NCBI GenBank assembly: GCA_965153455.1
Contig: OZ234493.1
Coordinates: forward strand, 18,280,213-18,344,212
DNA length: 64,000 nucleotides
Source of the DNA: Sphagnum compactum
Taxonomy: Eukaryota > Bryophyta > Sphagnopsida > Sphagnales
Direction of reading: 5' to 3'
Position 1 is the stretch's first letter. Each line of letters starts with the position of its first letter. Of this stretch, positions 49,150 to 62,235 are shown in pieces. The translations under genes and the position numbers were made by a program. Below the pieces are notes generated by a model. It was not told the origin of the DNA. It did not search any database and saw nothing but the letters and a program-made list of their open reading frames with translations.

Positions 49150-52100
49150 GTAAAATTTTATTTCATTAGAACCGACAATTGGGGACAAAATGTTACTCCA
49201 TCAAAACCAAGAGTTGATGAATCAAGCAATCCATGTGGCTTAGACTTGGCAATGGTGGTTGTTTGCAATTCAAATGATGAGATCCCTTCCAATACAGATC
49301 GGGAATTTTGATTGAAAAGTGGTGGATTAATTTGTATTAGAATCTACATACATTGATCAAATGTAGAAAAAAAATTGTACAAAAAGATTTAAATTTAATT
49401 ATACCTGCACCTTCTATCATTTCATGGACGGTGTGGGATTTGTTTTTCAAAATTTTTTTATTACAATACTTGAAAAAGGTTAAAGTTTGTAATAATTGCA
49501 TTTGATTATGTTTTTTTTTTTTGCAATATTTACATTCTGTTGTGTGATTTTTTTATGTCTAAAGTTTTAAAGTTAAGGTTTTTTAATTACAAAGTAAGGA
49601 CTTATTTATTTTTATATTTTTTGGTTTAGGTCTAGAGTTTGAAAATGACTAGGCCTTTCAACCATTGGCACCCCCTTGTCCATTTAATATAGCTCGGAAG
49701 GATAAAGAATGGATGAAGGTTGGGTCGAAATGGAAATGTAAAGTTAGCACTTGCATTGTTGCATATTTTGTCAAATGGTTGTTGAGTAAGCATTTGGAGG
49801 TGCATGGCTTAGTGGTAAAAAGGCCAAACCTGGGAAGCCTTCAATTTTTGAAAGAGGTCCTTGACATCAAGACCATGCTAAAATGAACATTCGCCCATCT
49901 TGGGAAATGCCATGGCCATGTAAGAGCAAAATGATCAAAAGGTTGTTAATTGCATTTGTGCCAAAGCCTAATGTGAGTGGGATAAAATGGTAATTGTTGT
50001 AGAATAATGTCCACCATTACCAAAACCAACTTTGGTCAAATTAACTTCAAAACAAATGTTGTAAGTGTTGGGTCTTAATGCTTAGGGCATGGGAAGCGTG
50101 CCTTGAAATGCAACATCACTAATGGAGAAGGACGAAAATTTACAAAAGATGACTCAATCCATCCGTTAAACATATGCATGATGATTGAAAATGGCATGGG
50201 ATGTCAAAAATTGGGATCAAGAGTCCACTAAAGCAAGTCGAACCCAAAAGTTGACAATTGTATTGAATTTCCATGAATCTAAAATGATTCATGGAAAATA
50301 TAAAAAAATAATAATCAATATTTGTTGTTTTTTTATAATTTTGTTTTATCCAAGGTGTGTTAAGGTTTAATTTGGTGGTTTTTGGGTGTTTATAGGGTTT
50401 AGGGCAAAATAAAGGAGGAGTTTGTTACAAATGCAATTCATGTTGAAATGTAGTGCCAACATTTTAACATTCCTTGTCATGTAGTAAGGGCTACAAATGC
50501 GACAACTGCTTACGAAGTTAAACACGACATATCACACGACAATGATATGGTTTTAGGTTTGCATTTTATATAGTTAGTCAATTCATTTTTTGGACTACCC
50601 ACTTTTTGAACTTTGGTCCTTTGATATATTATAGAGAACCTTTTTTTTCCATTGGGTTTTTTAGCATTTTTGATTCACCCATTTTTTTACATCTTTTATC
50701 AATATAATATTTTCTTCTAGTCACACTTCTTTGATGGTATATGGTTAATCATATATGTTTTTTTTTTTATCATCTTCTTAGTGCTTTAGATGTAATAATC
50801 AAATTTAAATAGTCCCATATGCACATTTTATAATTAATTTGTGTGAGGTTTACAAATATCAAAATGGACATAGTGCAATACCTACGTTTAGTGTATTATG
50901 ATTCACATCACTTAAAGATTTTTAAAACAGTACCCACATTCTAATTAGTTTATTGGCATTGTCATGAAACCAAACATGCAATACCTACATCCTTTTTATT
51001 CTAACTCCCATAACGCCATTTCAAATATGCAATACTTGCATATAGGTCTCATAAATAGTTGTTGGTTTTTTACATCTATTGCAATATTCGCATATAGGTC
51101 TCCATTGGAATATTTATGGGATTCATATGATTGAATAATTTAGTCTAAGTATCAACAAATAATGTCACAATTAATGAATTACCAAAAAAATATTTCAAAT
51201 AATGTAAATGATTAATTATCATATTTAAATAATCATTTATTTCTTAATATTAATTAATTGATTATTTGGTTGAACCTTAATTATTCAGATAATTAAAATT
51301 TAGATTTAAAAATCAAATTGATATTTTGATATTTAATTTATTATCTTAATTAAATTTTTTATGTTGATAAGTTATTCAAATCATTATTTTAGATAATGAT
51401 TCATGATAATTAATTTTCATAAAATTAATTTAGGTATATAAAAAGACATATTTTGGGTACCCAAACCACTTATTGGTTATTTGAAATGACCTTACATGTG
51501 GGTATTGCATTTAGGGTTGACCTTTCATTTAAGGCTGATTAAATTACTTATGGATTTTTTGATTATTTCGAAATGAACTTGCATTTAGGTATTGCATATA
51601 GGCCTTAGTTTTCATTCAAAGGACACCCAAACTACATATTGGTTATTTTGAAATGACCCTACATGTGGATATTGCGTTTAAGGTTGGGTCTGCAACTCAG
51701 GTTACTTAAATCACCTATGGGTTATATTGAAATGAATTTGAATATGGGTATTACATTTAGGGCTACGTATTCATATAATTTTATAATACCTGCACACATA
51801 TTTATTTTCATCAATTACAAATTTGGCTTTAATTTTTTGAATAATTAAATAAAATTTGTAACAAAACACAAAAGAAGGTATGTCTTTTACCATTTGGTCA
51901 TATTTCCAAGCTGAGTTCTTTCACTTAAAAAAGAAAGAAATATAATGACATTGCATTGTTTTACATATGTTTAAGCCCTAAAAATTCTGCCAAAAATGCA
52001 TCGTAGATTTATTTTAATTATTATAGAATTGTAAAAAAAATGTTAATTAATTTATGTGTCCCAACCTCTAAACCTAAACCATAATTCTAACATCAAATAA
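49150..52100. repeat. Left inverted arm of the MULE
   Basis: Pairs with 61450-64000 in inverted orientation. It holds a broken C2H2-type gene (49630-50570) and then microrepeats with the TGGGTATTGCA motif at 50870-51780. The inner end has a conserved block containing 'AAGCTGAGTTCTTTCAC' (51870-52010), which also recurs at 52770-52900 and, inverted, at 54890-55010, 60070-60190 and 61500-61640. The alignment is clearly diverged, so the element is old. Confidence 0.75.
49630..50570 (+). pseudogene. C2H2-finger gene in the MULE left arm (broken)
   Basis: Three exon-like pieces. 49670-49820 reads PFNIARKDKEWMKVGSKWKC and then CIVAYFVKWLLSKHLEVHGL, a single C-x4-C...H-x3-H finger. 50185-50295 reads MKMAWDVKNWDQESTKASRT and ends FHESKMIHGK. 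50411-50560 reads EFVTNAIHVEM, a TAG stop, then RATNATTAYEVKHD. All three have in-order partners in the right arm. Breaks here are a missing codon and frame change just after HGL near 49810 and the TAG in the third piece. I do not recognise the protein beyond the zinc finger; it may be an accessory transposon protein or a captured host gene. Confidence 0.6.
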
Positions 52101-52324
52101 TAAATTTTACATTAAACCCTAACCCTTTGTACCATCAATGTGACCAATTTTTCATTATGTTTATTTTTATATATGTTAGATCATACTATTAGGTGAACAA
52201 ATAATTTTGAAAACATGAATCTCATGATGGATTGGTGGGGAATCAAATATTTAAAAAATATTTTTATGTTTCATGGTTAATGAATTATCACAATATGATA
52301 CGAATATTGCATTTAAATTAAAGA

Positions 52325-55300
52325 GGGTTAAGAAATATTGAACTTTAACAATTATGGAACATATGGGAACAAAGGAGATTCATAATTGTGGTATAGATCT
52401 AAACAAGTGATAGGATCAAAAACTAATACAATGAGCAAAGTCTAGAGTATAAACCTTAAGCTTTGATATGTATGAACCGAATTCTTAAACATTAAATCAT
52501 AAGGCATAACCTTAAAAATCGAAATGATATTTTTCCATAAGCAATATTACAACTTTAACTATACAAACCCTAACAAAAAAAAGTCTTAGTGACATATGCC
52601 CTAAACCCAAAAAATTATGCAAAACATACAAATTATATAATGTAAAACATTTTTTTTAAAATTAGAAAATAAATTTTAAAGCTTTTAAACTACAAAGATT
52701 TGCCGACTAAAAAAAAACCTTAATTTTAAAAAACAATCAAATAAATTTCGTAAAAAACCAGAAGAGAAATTATGTTTGTTACCTTTGTGTGATCTCTCCA
52801 AGCTAATTTTTTTCCACTTTATTTGAAGAAGATATAGAATGAAATTATATTATTTCACCTATGTCCAAACCCTAAAAAATTTCCCCCAAATTTAGTTTAG
52901 TTTAGGTTAATTACTATAAATTTGTGAAAAACTTGCTAACTAATTTATGTGTTCCAACCTTAAACTTAAACCATAATTTAATAATACATACTTATAATAA
53001 TTACATGAAAAGACGTATTATAATGTCCATTCCATAAATAAATTAGGTAAAGAAAATTTTGTAAAGTATGAATTAATTAAACCAAAATGGTTGCAATTAT
53101 GACATTGTTTCCATTATAAATTGTTTATAATACCTACATATGGGGACCTATGTTCATCATCCATGAACTAGGGCAAACCTTAATAAATTGATAAATAGGA
53201 TTAAGGGGGGGTGGAAAAAGTGAATAAGTAATTAAGTAGGTATTTGGCAATGTAAAAAACATAGGTAGGTAAGTAAACGTAGTGGTAGGTAGGAAAGTGG
53301 GTGCATAGGTAGGTAAATAGGTATATAGGTAGGTAGTTGGGTTGGTAGGTAAGTTAATAAAGTAAAAAAGAATTTCAAGAAACAAGGTAAATAGGTTACT
53401 AAGGTAGGTAGGCATGTAGGTAGGCAAGTTAGTAGGTAGGAAAAAAATTATTCTAGCAATGTAGCGAGGTAGATAAATTAGTATATAGGAAACAAAATAC
53501 CTTATCAAGGTGGCTAAGTTTGTAGAATATTTATGTCAATAGGGTGGTTGTGTATATAGGGTTGTTAAATAGTAAGGTAGCTAGGTTAATAAGGTACGTG
53601 TTAGTACAATGGTTAGGTCAGTAGGGAAGCTAAATCAATAGGGTATGTAGTCAACAGGGTAGCTAGGTTAGGAGGGTAGGTAGTTAATATAATAGTTAGG
53701 TTAGTAAGATAACTAGTTATTAAGGTAGTTATGTCAGTAGGGGATAATTAATAAGGTACCAAGGTTGATGGAGTACTTATGAGAGTAGGAAAATGAATAG
53801 GGTAACTATGTGTGAGGTCAAGTTTAAGAAAAAACAATAAAAAACAAACCCCCCAAAAAAAAACATTGGTCAGCAACGAAAATAAATGGACTGTGATGAA
53901 CCTCATATGGTGTCAAATGGAAAAATGCAGCCCATCTAGTGAACAGAATGGCCAATTGATGCATTGGTGGTTGAACCATTCTGCCCCTTCCCAGTGGTGT
54001 TGTCTTGCCACCAATTCAAGACTCAGTATAATAGGCCAGAGTGAACCAGCAGCCACCAATGCACTAGTTGGTCGTTTTGTCCACTAGATGAGTTGTGTTT
54101 TTTCATTCTGCGCCGGATGGGGTTCATCACAGTCCATTTCTTTTTGTTGCTGACCACTGTATTTATTTATTTATTTATTTATTTTGTTCTTAGCCTTTTT
54201 TCCCTTGGACCTAACCTCACACATAGCTACCCTGTTCACTTTCCTACCCTCATAAGTATTGCACCAACCTTGGTACCTTATTTATTATCCCCTATTGACA
54301 CAACTACCCTAATAATTAGTTATCCTGTTGACCTAGCTACTATATTAACCACCTACCCTACTAACCTAGCTACCCTATTAATTACATACCTTACCAACTT
54401 AACCACTATATTAACTACCTACCCTATTGACCTAGCTACCCTACATACACAACCACCCTATTGACATAAGTATTTTACAAACCTAGTCACCTTGATAAGG
54501 TAACTTGTTTCTTATGTACTAACTTGCCTATCTACCTAACTACCTATTTATCTATGTTTTTTACATAACCAAATACCTAATTAACTACCTACTCACTTTT
54601 TCCACCCCACCCCCCCCTCAATCCTACCTATCAATTTATTAAAGTTTGCCCACATGTAAGTATGATAAACAATTTATAGTGGAAACAATGCCATAATTGC
54701 ATCCATTTTGGTTTAGTTAATGCATATTTTACTAAATTTTGTTTACCTAATTTATTATTGAATGGACATTATAATATTTCTTTTCATGTAATTATTATAA
54801 GTATGTACTATTGGATTATGGTTTAGGTTTAGGGTTGAGACACATAAATTAGTTAATAAATGTTTCACAAATGTATAGTAATTAATCTAAAGTAGGCTAA
54901 ATTTGGGGGGAAATTTTTAGGGTTTACACATATGTGAAGTAATACGATTACATTCTATATCTTCTTAAAAAAGAGTGGGAAAAATTAGCTTGGAGATATC
55001 ACACAAAGGTAAAAGACATATCTTCTCTTTTGGTTTTGTACAAAATTTATTTGATTGTTTTCAAAGATTAACATATTTTCTTTCAATCATTAAATATTTA
55101 TAATATAAAACCTTTAAATTTTTGTTTCCAAATTTTTTCCTATGTTCTTTTAAATTTGTTTATTTTGCATTATATAATTTGTATAGTTTGTATAGTTTTT
55201 TGGGTTTAGAACATATATCACTAAGACTTTTTTTGTTAGGGTTTGTATAGTTAGGGTTGTAATAAGGCTTATGGCACAATATCATTTGGATTTCTAGGAT

Positions 55301-55485
55301 TATGCTTTATGATTTAGTGTATAGAAATTTGGTTCATATATTTCAAAACCTAAGGTTTATACTTTAAATTTTGCTCATTGTATTGGTTTTTGATCTTATC
55401 ACTTGTTTATATCTATACCATAATTATGAATCTCCTTTGTTTCCATATGTTCCATAGTTGTTAGAGTTTAATATTTTCTAACCCA
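52325..55485. repeat. Nested ~3.1-kb palindrome inside the MULE
   Basis: Left arm 52325-53985 and right arm 54020-55485 are inverted copies around a short centre near 54000. Matching pairs include TTATAATTTGTATAG-type text (52630 against 55175), the 'CCAAGCTAATTTTT' block (52800 against 54985), the poly-C/G block before TTTTTCCACC (53205 against 54605) and 'AAATGGACTGTGATGAACC' (53885 against 54140). Both arms contain CTAC/GTAG tracts. No transposase lies within it. It may be a non-autonomous foldback relative inserted into the larger element, or a rearranged core. Confidence 0.75.
53200..53800. repeat. GTAG-rich degenerate repeat tract (left palindrome arm)
   Basis: GGTAGGTA words dominate, interspersed with AAGGTA and TAGTTA words in units of roughly 12-30 bp. 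The inverted counterpart is the CCTACC-rich tract at 54200-54600. The long Thr/Tyr-rich and Leu/Pro-rich open frames over these tracts follow from the repeat and are not genes. Confidence 0.7.
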
Positions 55486-56181
55486 TTTTTGTACGAGTTA
55501 TGATTTTTTAAGGTTGTTTTCAATTAGGATTATAAACTTTGGTGGAACATTGTCATCTTTTATTCCTAAAGGTATGCATTTGTCTCTTGTTACTTCTTTT
55601 GTTGTTTTATTTATATTTTCATAATTCAACCTATTTTCATTTCATAGTTATTGGATATAAAAAGGGCGTCAAATTTCATTAAGTATACAACCATAAATAA
55701 AGGTTTTATACCTTTACATGGATATTTCATATTCAATATCTCTTTTTAGTTTATTTTTTCATACCCATATGTGAATAATGCATTGACTCCCCACAACCAG
55801 CGTGGGTTTTATGGCTGAAGGCAGGTATTGCATTTTGCACCTCTCAAACAATGTGCATTAATTATCATTATGTGGGTATTGCTACATGGGGTTTTTAGAC
55901 ATTGTGAGTTTAAGGTACAATCCGGGTATTGCATATGTGAACATTTTCAATGATGGAAGGTTTAATAGCTCAATTTGGGTATTCCCAAAGTTTTTTTTAG
56001 TATATGGGTTCATAATGCAAGTATTGTATGTTATGTACATTGTAAAAATAGGTATTTTATATCATGATATGGGTATTGTAATGGGAATTCCAAGTCACAA
56101 CATTGATTTTAAAGGAGCCATGTATGGATTGCATTTTGGGTTTTTGTTCAATGACGAATGTTTATAAAATTATAAATTCTC

Positions 56182-58897
56182 TTGGTGCAAGAATTTGTCC
56201 TACTTCCTTCAATCATGAAAAGTGTTCTAAAATCTCATTCCATTCATGTCCAAAACCCCACCAAGTCCCCTTTCTCAAACAAAGTGTTGGTGTGGACGTC
56301 CGGGATACACCATGGAGGGCAAAATAAAGTGATCATTCAATTTGCTTACGTTCCATATGCTCACATCTCAGAATTCTTGGAAGGTGAACAAGGGGATACG
56401 AGCACCCCTATGGAATGGAATGTTTACAAAAACTTTCCAAGCCAAACGGATGTCAAGCAACCAACTATCAAAAACCACTTCGGGCATACATGGTAAATAT
56501 TTATGGCATTAACCTTTTTAATTTCTTTAATTCATATACCAAAGATGTAATCCTTTACGTTTTGAAAGTTTTTTGGTCTGGGTATCAATGTGGATATGGA
56601 CCAGAGGACTATCGGGAAAACTCAACCCACACTCGATCTATTAAACGAGGATGCCTAGCGTCATTCTCAATCAAATGTCTATACACACGACCTGATGTGG
56701 CTGAGATCACAATTTATCATAAAGCGCATACATGAATTGATGGGTCATTCGCACATGGTGAGCATGACCCAGAATCCATTTCTCGTATGTTTCGTTATGC
56801 TCCATGCATGTCATAAGCATTGAAGGACCACATATGGGCCCAACTAAGCTTAGGTTAACAACCAAACAAATATATGACAAGCATAAAACAATTTGGTGGG
56901 AAGGTGTGAATGCGGGTCAAAGCATGACACGAGATGATTTCATTCGGCTTTAACACATTGCATATTTGGATCAGAAACATAAAAAAGGGAGTTGGCATTT
57001 ACACACCAACCCTGTAATTTCAATTCGGTTTTGGGCTCTCCAACATCCGGAAGATGTGTTCTTTTCCAAGATGTTGGTGAAATCAATGGGACTGAAGTCC
57101 CATTCACCATAGGTATTCAAACACCAACTCAATGTGAGTCCATGCTATCATATGGTCACAATGCTGCCATTTCTATGTATGCCACATTTCGCACAAATGA
57201 CATGAATTCCATCTATTCACCTTGATGGGGTTTGATGATCATCGCACGGGTGTCCCTTGAGCTTGGATCATTACAAGTAGGCAAACAGTTCAGGATTTGA
57301 TCAAATGGTTAAAACCATTAAAAGAGAAGATGTTATCACACATGCCACATTGGAAACCATCATGTTTTTTTGTTGATGATGCACTTCAAGAATTGAAGGC
57401 AATACGGTTAGTTCTGTACTTAGTACCTACTTTGTGTTTATTTCCTTAAATGTTTTTTAATATATTTCATAATTACTTCAAATGCATTTTATGTTGTACT
57501 AACCCCATCCACTCATGGAGATTTTATTGCATATGTGTCCTTATTAGGGTCGTATGGGGTATGGACAAGGTTCCCATCTACCTTTGTTGTCGGCATGTTC
57601 TCAAAGCATGGCACTTACGTGGTACTGAAAAAATCAAAGATGTGGAAGTGTGAGGTGGAATCCTTTAAGACCTTCATGATGTGATCTACATGTCCATCAA
57701 TCATGGAGAAACAATTGATGACTTCAAAGAGCATGGGAGGGTTGCTGTGAGATAAAACCTTCATAAACATAGGCCTGGTGATGGGTGGACAAATTATTTC
57801 TGGACTTATTACCATCAGTTTAGTAAGTGATAATATTTATCATGGTTTAGTAATCAAAATTATTTTATATAATGTTATTCATCCTTATGTATTATGTTTA
57901 TGTTTGCAAAATTATGGATGGTGGGTGTTCGAAGAGTGCCCCATTCCAACCAAGACACCTAAGCGAGCATTGAATCATATCATGGTGCGTTGAAATGTTG
58001 GCTTGTTCTTAACACAAAAGGCCTTAGAAGGCGTAGGATTGATTAGTTGGTGTGGCGATTAACAACAACCATTGCACGCCATTACATGCACACATTGGAA
58101 ATGAAAAAAAGGGGTTTCATAAAAAACAAGGTTATGGAGGCGATTATTACACGAAGTGTGGAAAAGGCAGCCCTTATTCCACTCACCCATGTGAACCAAC
58201 CAACCCTTGAGAGTGATGGAGCTTGGGGCGTACAAAGCCAACACCTTCCCAATGTTATTTATGTGGTGAAATCCCATTCACCGAAATATTTTGTTGCACA
58301 TGTGAATGGGCATTGCGAAAGAACATGTGTAAACACCAAATTGTGGTCATACTCACATGCATAGACATTTCTCAAGAGGATATCATTCATTACTGTGGAA
58401 CATGGTATGGATCACATCATGGAGGGTTGGGTCACATGTTTGTGGACCCACGACATATTCCAGATGATATGGAGTCCAATGATGATGATGAAGATGAACA
58501 TCTTGAAGGTGATGATGGGATCATGGAATTTGATGGGCTCATGAACATGGAGCAAAATGATCTCCCTATGGGTGTCATTGTAGGGTTTAATGACACAATA
58601 AATTCATCGACCCCAATGGAAAGGGCTCTTACACAATTGGTCACTATAGTGCAAGAGATCACAAATGAATGTAAAGAAGGCGATGTGACACTTTGTGAAC
58701 ATGCCACCTCACACCTGAGAGTATTGGCATGTAATATTCGTAACATACGCCTCACAAAGGCAAATGCAATTTCACACCCAAGATTGGTGTTACACCGCGT
58801 AGAAGGTGGATTGGGAAATAGTGTCAAACGGCTCAAAGATTGGCATGAAACAATGTTCAATCACACAAATGTACGTACTAAACAATGTCACGAATAA
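56182..58897 (+). pseudogene. Mutator-like (MULE) transposase with SWIM zinc finger, broken
   Basis: Pieces in order. 56182-56496 is an N-terminal region (FAYVPYAHISEFLEGEQGD). 56560-56830 has SIKRGCLASFSIKCLYTRP followed by three in-frame stops. 56990-57225 has EINGTEVPFTIGIQTPTQ and HNAAISMYATFRTND. 57226-57410 reads SRQTVQDLIKWLKPLKEKM and CFFVDDALQELKAI, the usual second catalytic Asp region. 57545-57655 has LCCRHVLKAWHLRG, the C-x-x-H turn of MULE transposases. 57915-57990 has WWVFEECPIPTKTPKRALNH. 58223-58400 contains FCCTCEWALRKNMCKHQIVV, a SWIM finger (C-x-C...C-x-H). An acidic DDDEDEH run and a C-terminal ~100 residues follow. The first catalytic position reads MYATF where the family normally has an Asp before ATF. 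Frame changes and stops make it non-functional. Confidence 0.8.
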
Positions 58898-61450
58898 ATG
58901 TCTCAATTACTAATCAAGATTATTGCCATTGGCACTAAGAATTTTGCTTTATAATCAATTTTGTATGGAGGAAACCATAGCCCAAATTCTTTGAACATCA
59001 TGTATTCAACACACACATGAAGTTTAATATGGCACAAAGGTTATTATCGTTTCCCAGTAATAAGCACAAAAAGTGTGAAATGCAAAAACACAAGAATAAT
59101 GATAATATTAGTGTTAAATGTAGGTATTGTAACTAGGCCCCAAAATCCCAGTTGGTAAATGTAAGTACAAGTGCAAGTATTGCAATGATGCCCCAAAATT
59201 CCAGTTGGTAAAGATAAGTACGGGTGTAGGTATTGCAATGAAACCCCAAAATTCCAGTTGGTGAGGTAAGTCCGAGTATTACAAGTTTAAATGAAAAATC
59301 AAGCCTAAATGCAATACCCATCTAAATGGTTTAGATACCTTTAAGTGAAGACCTAGTCCTAAACACAATATCCGCATGCAAAGTCACTTTGAAATAACCT
59401 AACCCTATATGCAATACTTGCATTCAAGGTCACTCCGAAAGTACGCATGTGGGGTTTAAGCTTTCTTTAAATGAAGATCCTACCCTAAATGCAATACCTG
59501 CATTTTGGGTCACTTCGAAAGTACGCATGTGGGGTTTAAGCCTTTTTAAATGAAGATCCTACCCTAAATGCAATACCTACATTTTGGGTCACTCCAAAAT
59601 AATTAGTTAATTTCAAAATAATATGCTAACAAAGGTGTGTATAGAGGTTGGGGTTGTTGATTAGGAGTTCCATGATTTTTACTTTGTTTCATGAATTTGA
59701 AAAGAGGTTGTATCGTTTGTGGAACAAATAGTACAATGACAATTGTCATGAAAAAGTTGAACTTATAATCTATAACATGGAATAATTACCTTAATTAATG
59801 ATTTCAATAACTTATTAAAACAAAATTATACTTAAGTTAATCAATCAAATATCAAATTAATTAATCTGATTTTTAGATCCAACTTTTTATTATCCAAATA
59901 AATAAAGTTACGCCAAATGATTAGTTAATTATTTTAAATAATAATGATTATTTAATTCTTGATAATTAATAATTTAAATTATCTGAAATATCGGTCTATT
60001 AATTATTTAATTATATGACAAAATTTATTGATAATTCATTAATTATCAGAAATATTTCATATTAAATTGGGGGGAAATTTTTAAGGTTTAGACATATGTG
60101 AAACAATACAATTTCATTCTATATCTTCTTCAAAGAGATTGGGAAAATTAGGTTAGAGTTGTCACACAAACGTAAGAAGCAAACCTTATGTGAAAACCCA
60201 ACCCTAAATGCAATACAAAGTTTGTCAAGATCAAAAAAAAAAGTTCAAGCTTAAAATTTCTTCGAATATGTTCATGTTTTTTTTTCCCCTTTTAAAGTTG
60301 TAAACTCATTTCAAGAAACATAAATATAAAGTTTCTAATTTAATAAAATTTTAAACTATGTTTTTAAAAAAATCAAAGCACATGATTTTCAATTTTTTTT
60401 TGTTTGTTTTACATAATAATAAAAATGATCTCTCCCATATATTAATCCTATGTTTGATTGAAATTTTATTTTATACTTTTCTGATATATAGTAAATAATT
60501 TCTTGGTTAAAATAATCATATAGCGGGTCAAAAATATTTTATATTTTATACATATATAACACACATCCTTATGTGAATTTTATTTTTTATGATGTATAAT
60601 ATTGGTTTAAATATTGGTCCAAATATATTGTTATTTATAACACAAATATATAAATAATGATATTATGGAATTATATTGTTGATTCATTTCAATACATATA
60701 TTTTCATATTTATTTAAAATAAAAATTATATATATATATAAACCTATGGTTACGTATATTGCAATTGTTCTTAATGAATTTTGTTTTTAATGCGAATTTC
60801 AAAATTTCAAAAGATTAATAGCTAGGTATGAAAATGTTCATAAGCTCTTAGACGCCATGCTAGAGTTTGTGTGGATTTTAAAAGCTTTGTGAAGGCCAAG
60901 TTATGTAATGTTTTCGACACCTTTAGAAGCTGAAACATGACTCGACTATCCAAAAAACACAATAGTGTTCATAAAAAAACAACCAAGAATCTATAGCCTT
61001 GACAAATTACTAATTTCAACAAAAGCTCATTGCCAAGGTTATCAAATTGACTAAAGTGTTGACATTAACCAAACTAAACAACTTAGCCTAAACATGAGTA
61101 ATAGGTTAGTAAGTTATTTGTTAAGTAATCTAATTAACTACCTAATAGGCTACCTACGCAATATAGGCCTATTATGTAGTTTGTTCATTAGTGTAGGCCT
61201 TCTAGGTTAATATCTTAGATGGTCTATGTAGGTATTGAAGGTGGTTGAGTTTATTAAGTAAACATATTAGTTATATAAGTAGTTTACTAGCCTAGGCCAC
61301 ATAAGCCTAATAAGCGTTTATGATAGTTTAAAGTCTAATCCTTATTATGTTATAACATATTAAATTTGAATTAAAAAAATTTAAAAAAACACATTTTTCC
61401 ATATAATTGTTATAAGTATATATTATTGGAATATGATTCTAATTTAGAGC
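58898..61450. repeat. MULE right interior: tandem microrepeats and AT-rich filler
   Basis: At 59120-59280 are three ~60-bp units around CCCCAAAATTCCAGTTGGT and GGTATTGCAATGA. At 59390-59600 are three units around 'CCTAAATGCAATACCTGCAT' with 'AAAGTACGCATGTGGGGTTT'. At 60065-60190 is another copy of the conserved inner-arm block. 60200-61450 is AT-rich with TAGG/CCTA words and no coding signal. Confidence 0.6.
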
Positions 61451-62057
61451 TTGGGAAACCCTAAATTAATTAACATTTATTTACAAGTCCATAGTAAATA
61501 AAATAAATCTAAGGTGAATTTTAAGGGGAATTTTATATGCAAAACAATGTAATATATATTTTTAAAGAAAGTGAAAAAGATCAGCTTGGAGATATTAACA
61601 AATGGTAAGAGACATACCTTCTTTTGTGTTTTGTTACAAATTTTATTTAGTTATTAAAAAAATTTAAGGCTAAATTTGTAATTGTTGAAAGTAAGTATGT
61701 GTGTGGATATTGCAAAATTATGAAACCTTAACCCTAAATGCAATAGCTATATTCAAGTTCATTTCAAAATAACCCATAAGTGAATAAAGTAAAACCTGTA
61801 ATGAAAGGGCAACCTTAAATGCAATACCCACATGTAAGGTCGCTTTGAAATACTCAATATGTAGTTTGGGTGCGCCTCTGAATGAAGACCAAAGCCTAGA
61901 TGCAATACCCACATGTAACATCATTTCAAAATAGTTAATAAGTGGTATGGGTATCTAAAATATGTTTTTTTATATACTTAAATTAATTATTATTTTGAAT
62001 TAATTTTATGACAAACTACAAGTTTTGCAATGAATGTACAAAACAAGCAACTATTAT

Positions 62058-62235
62058 GGGACCTATATGTAGGTATTGCAAGGAATGTAAAAAACCAGCG
62101 ACTATTATGGGACCAATATGTGAGTATTGTAAGGAATGTAAAAAACTAGCAATTACTATGGGACCCATATGTGGGTATTGCAATGAATGTAAAATGCCAG
62201 CGACTATTATGGGACCCATATGCAGGTATTGCATA
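62058..62235. repeat. 51-bp tandem repeat keeping an open frame
   Basis: Units start GGGACC(T/C)ATATG at about 62058, 62109, 62160 and 62211. As 51 is a multiple of three, the plus frame reads GPICRYCKECKKPATIM-like units of 17 residues with spaced Cys. The equivalent left-arm region (50870-51100) has only scattered, unexpanded copies of the same words. The Cys pattern is probably a by-product of the repeat, not a real metal-binding protein. Confidence 0.8.

Noticed and set aside
53134-53508. 124-codon Thr/Tyr/Leu-rich minus-strand frame
   Set aside because: It is produced by the GTAG-rich repeat; the similar frame at 54093-54464 arises from the inverted copy.
59120-59600. Possible CRISPR-like array
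   Set aside because: The units are imperfect, contiguous and lack unique spacers of constant size; this is plant nuclear DNA and the units belong to a transposon.
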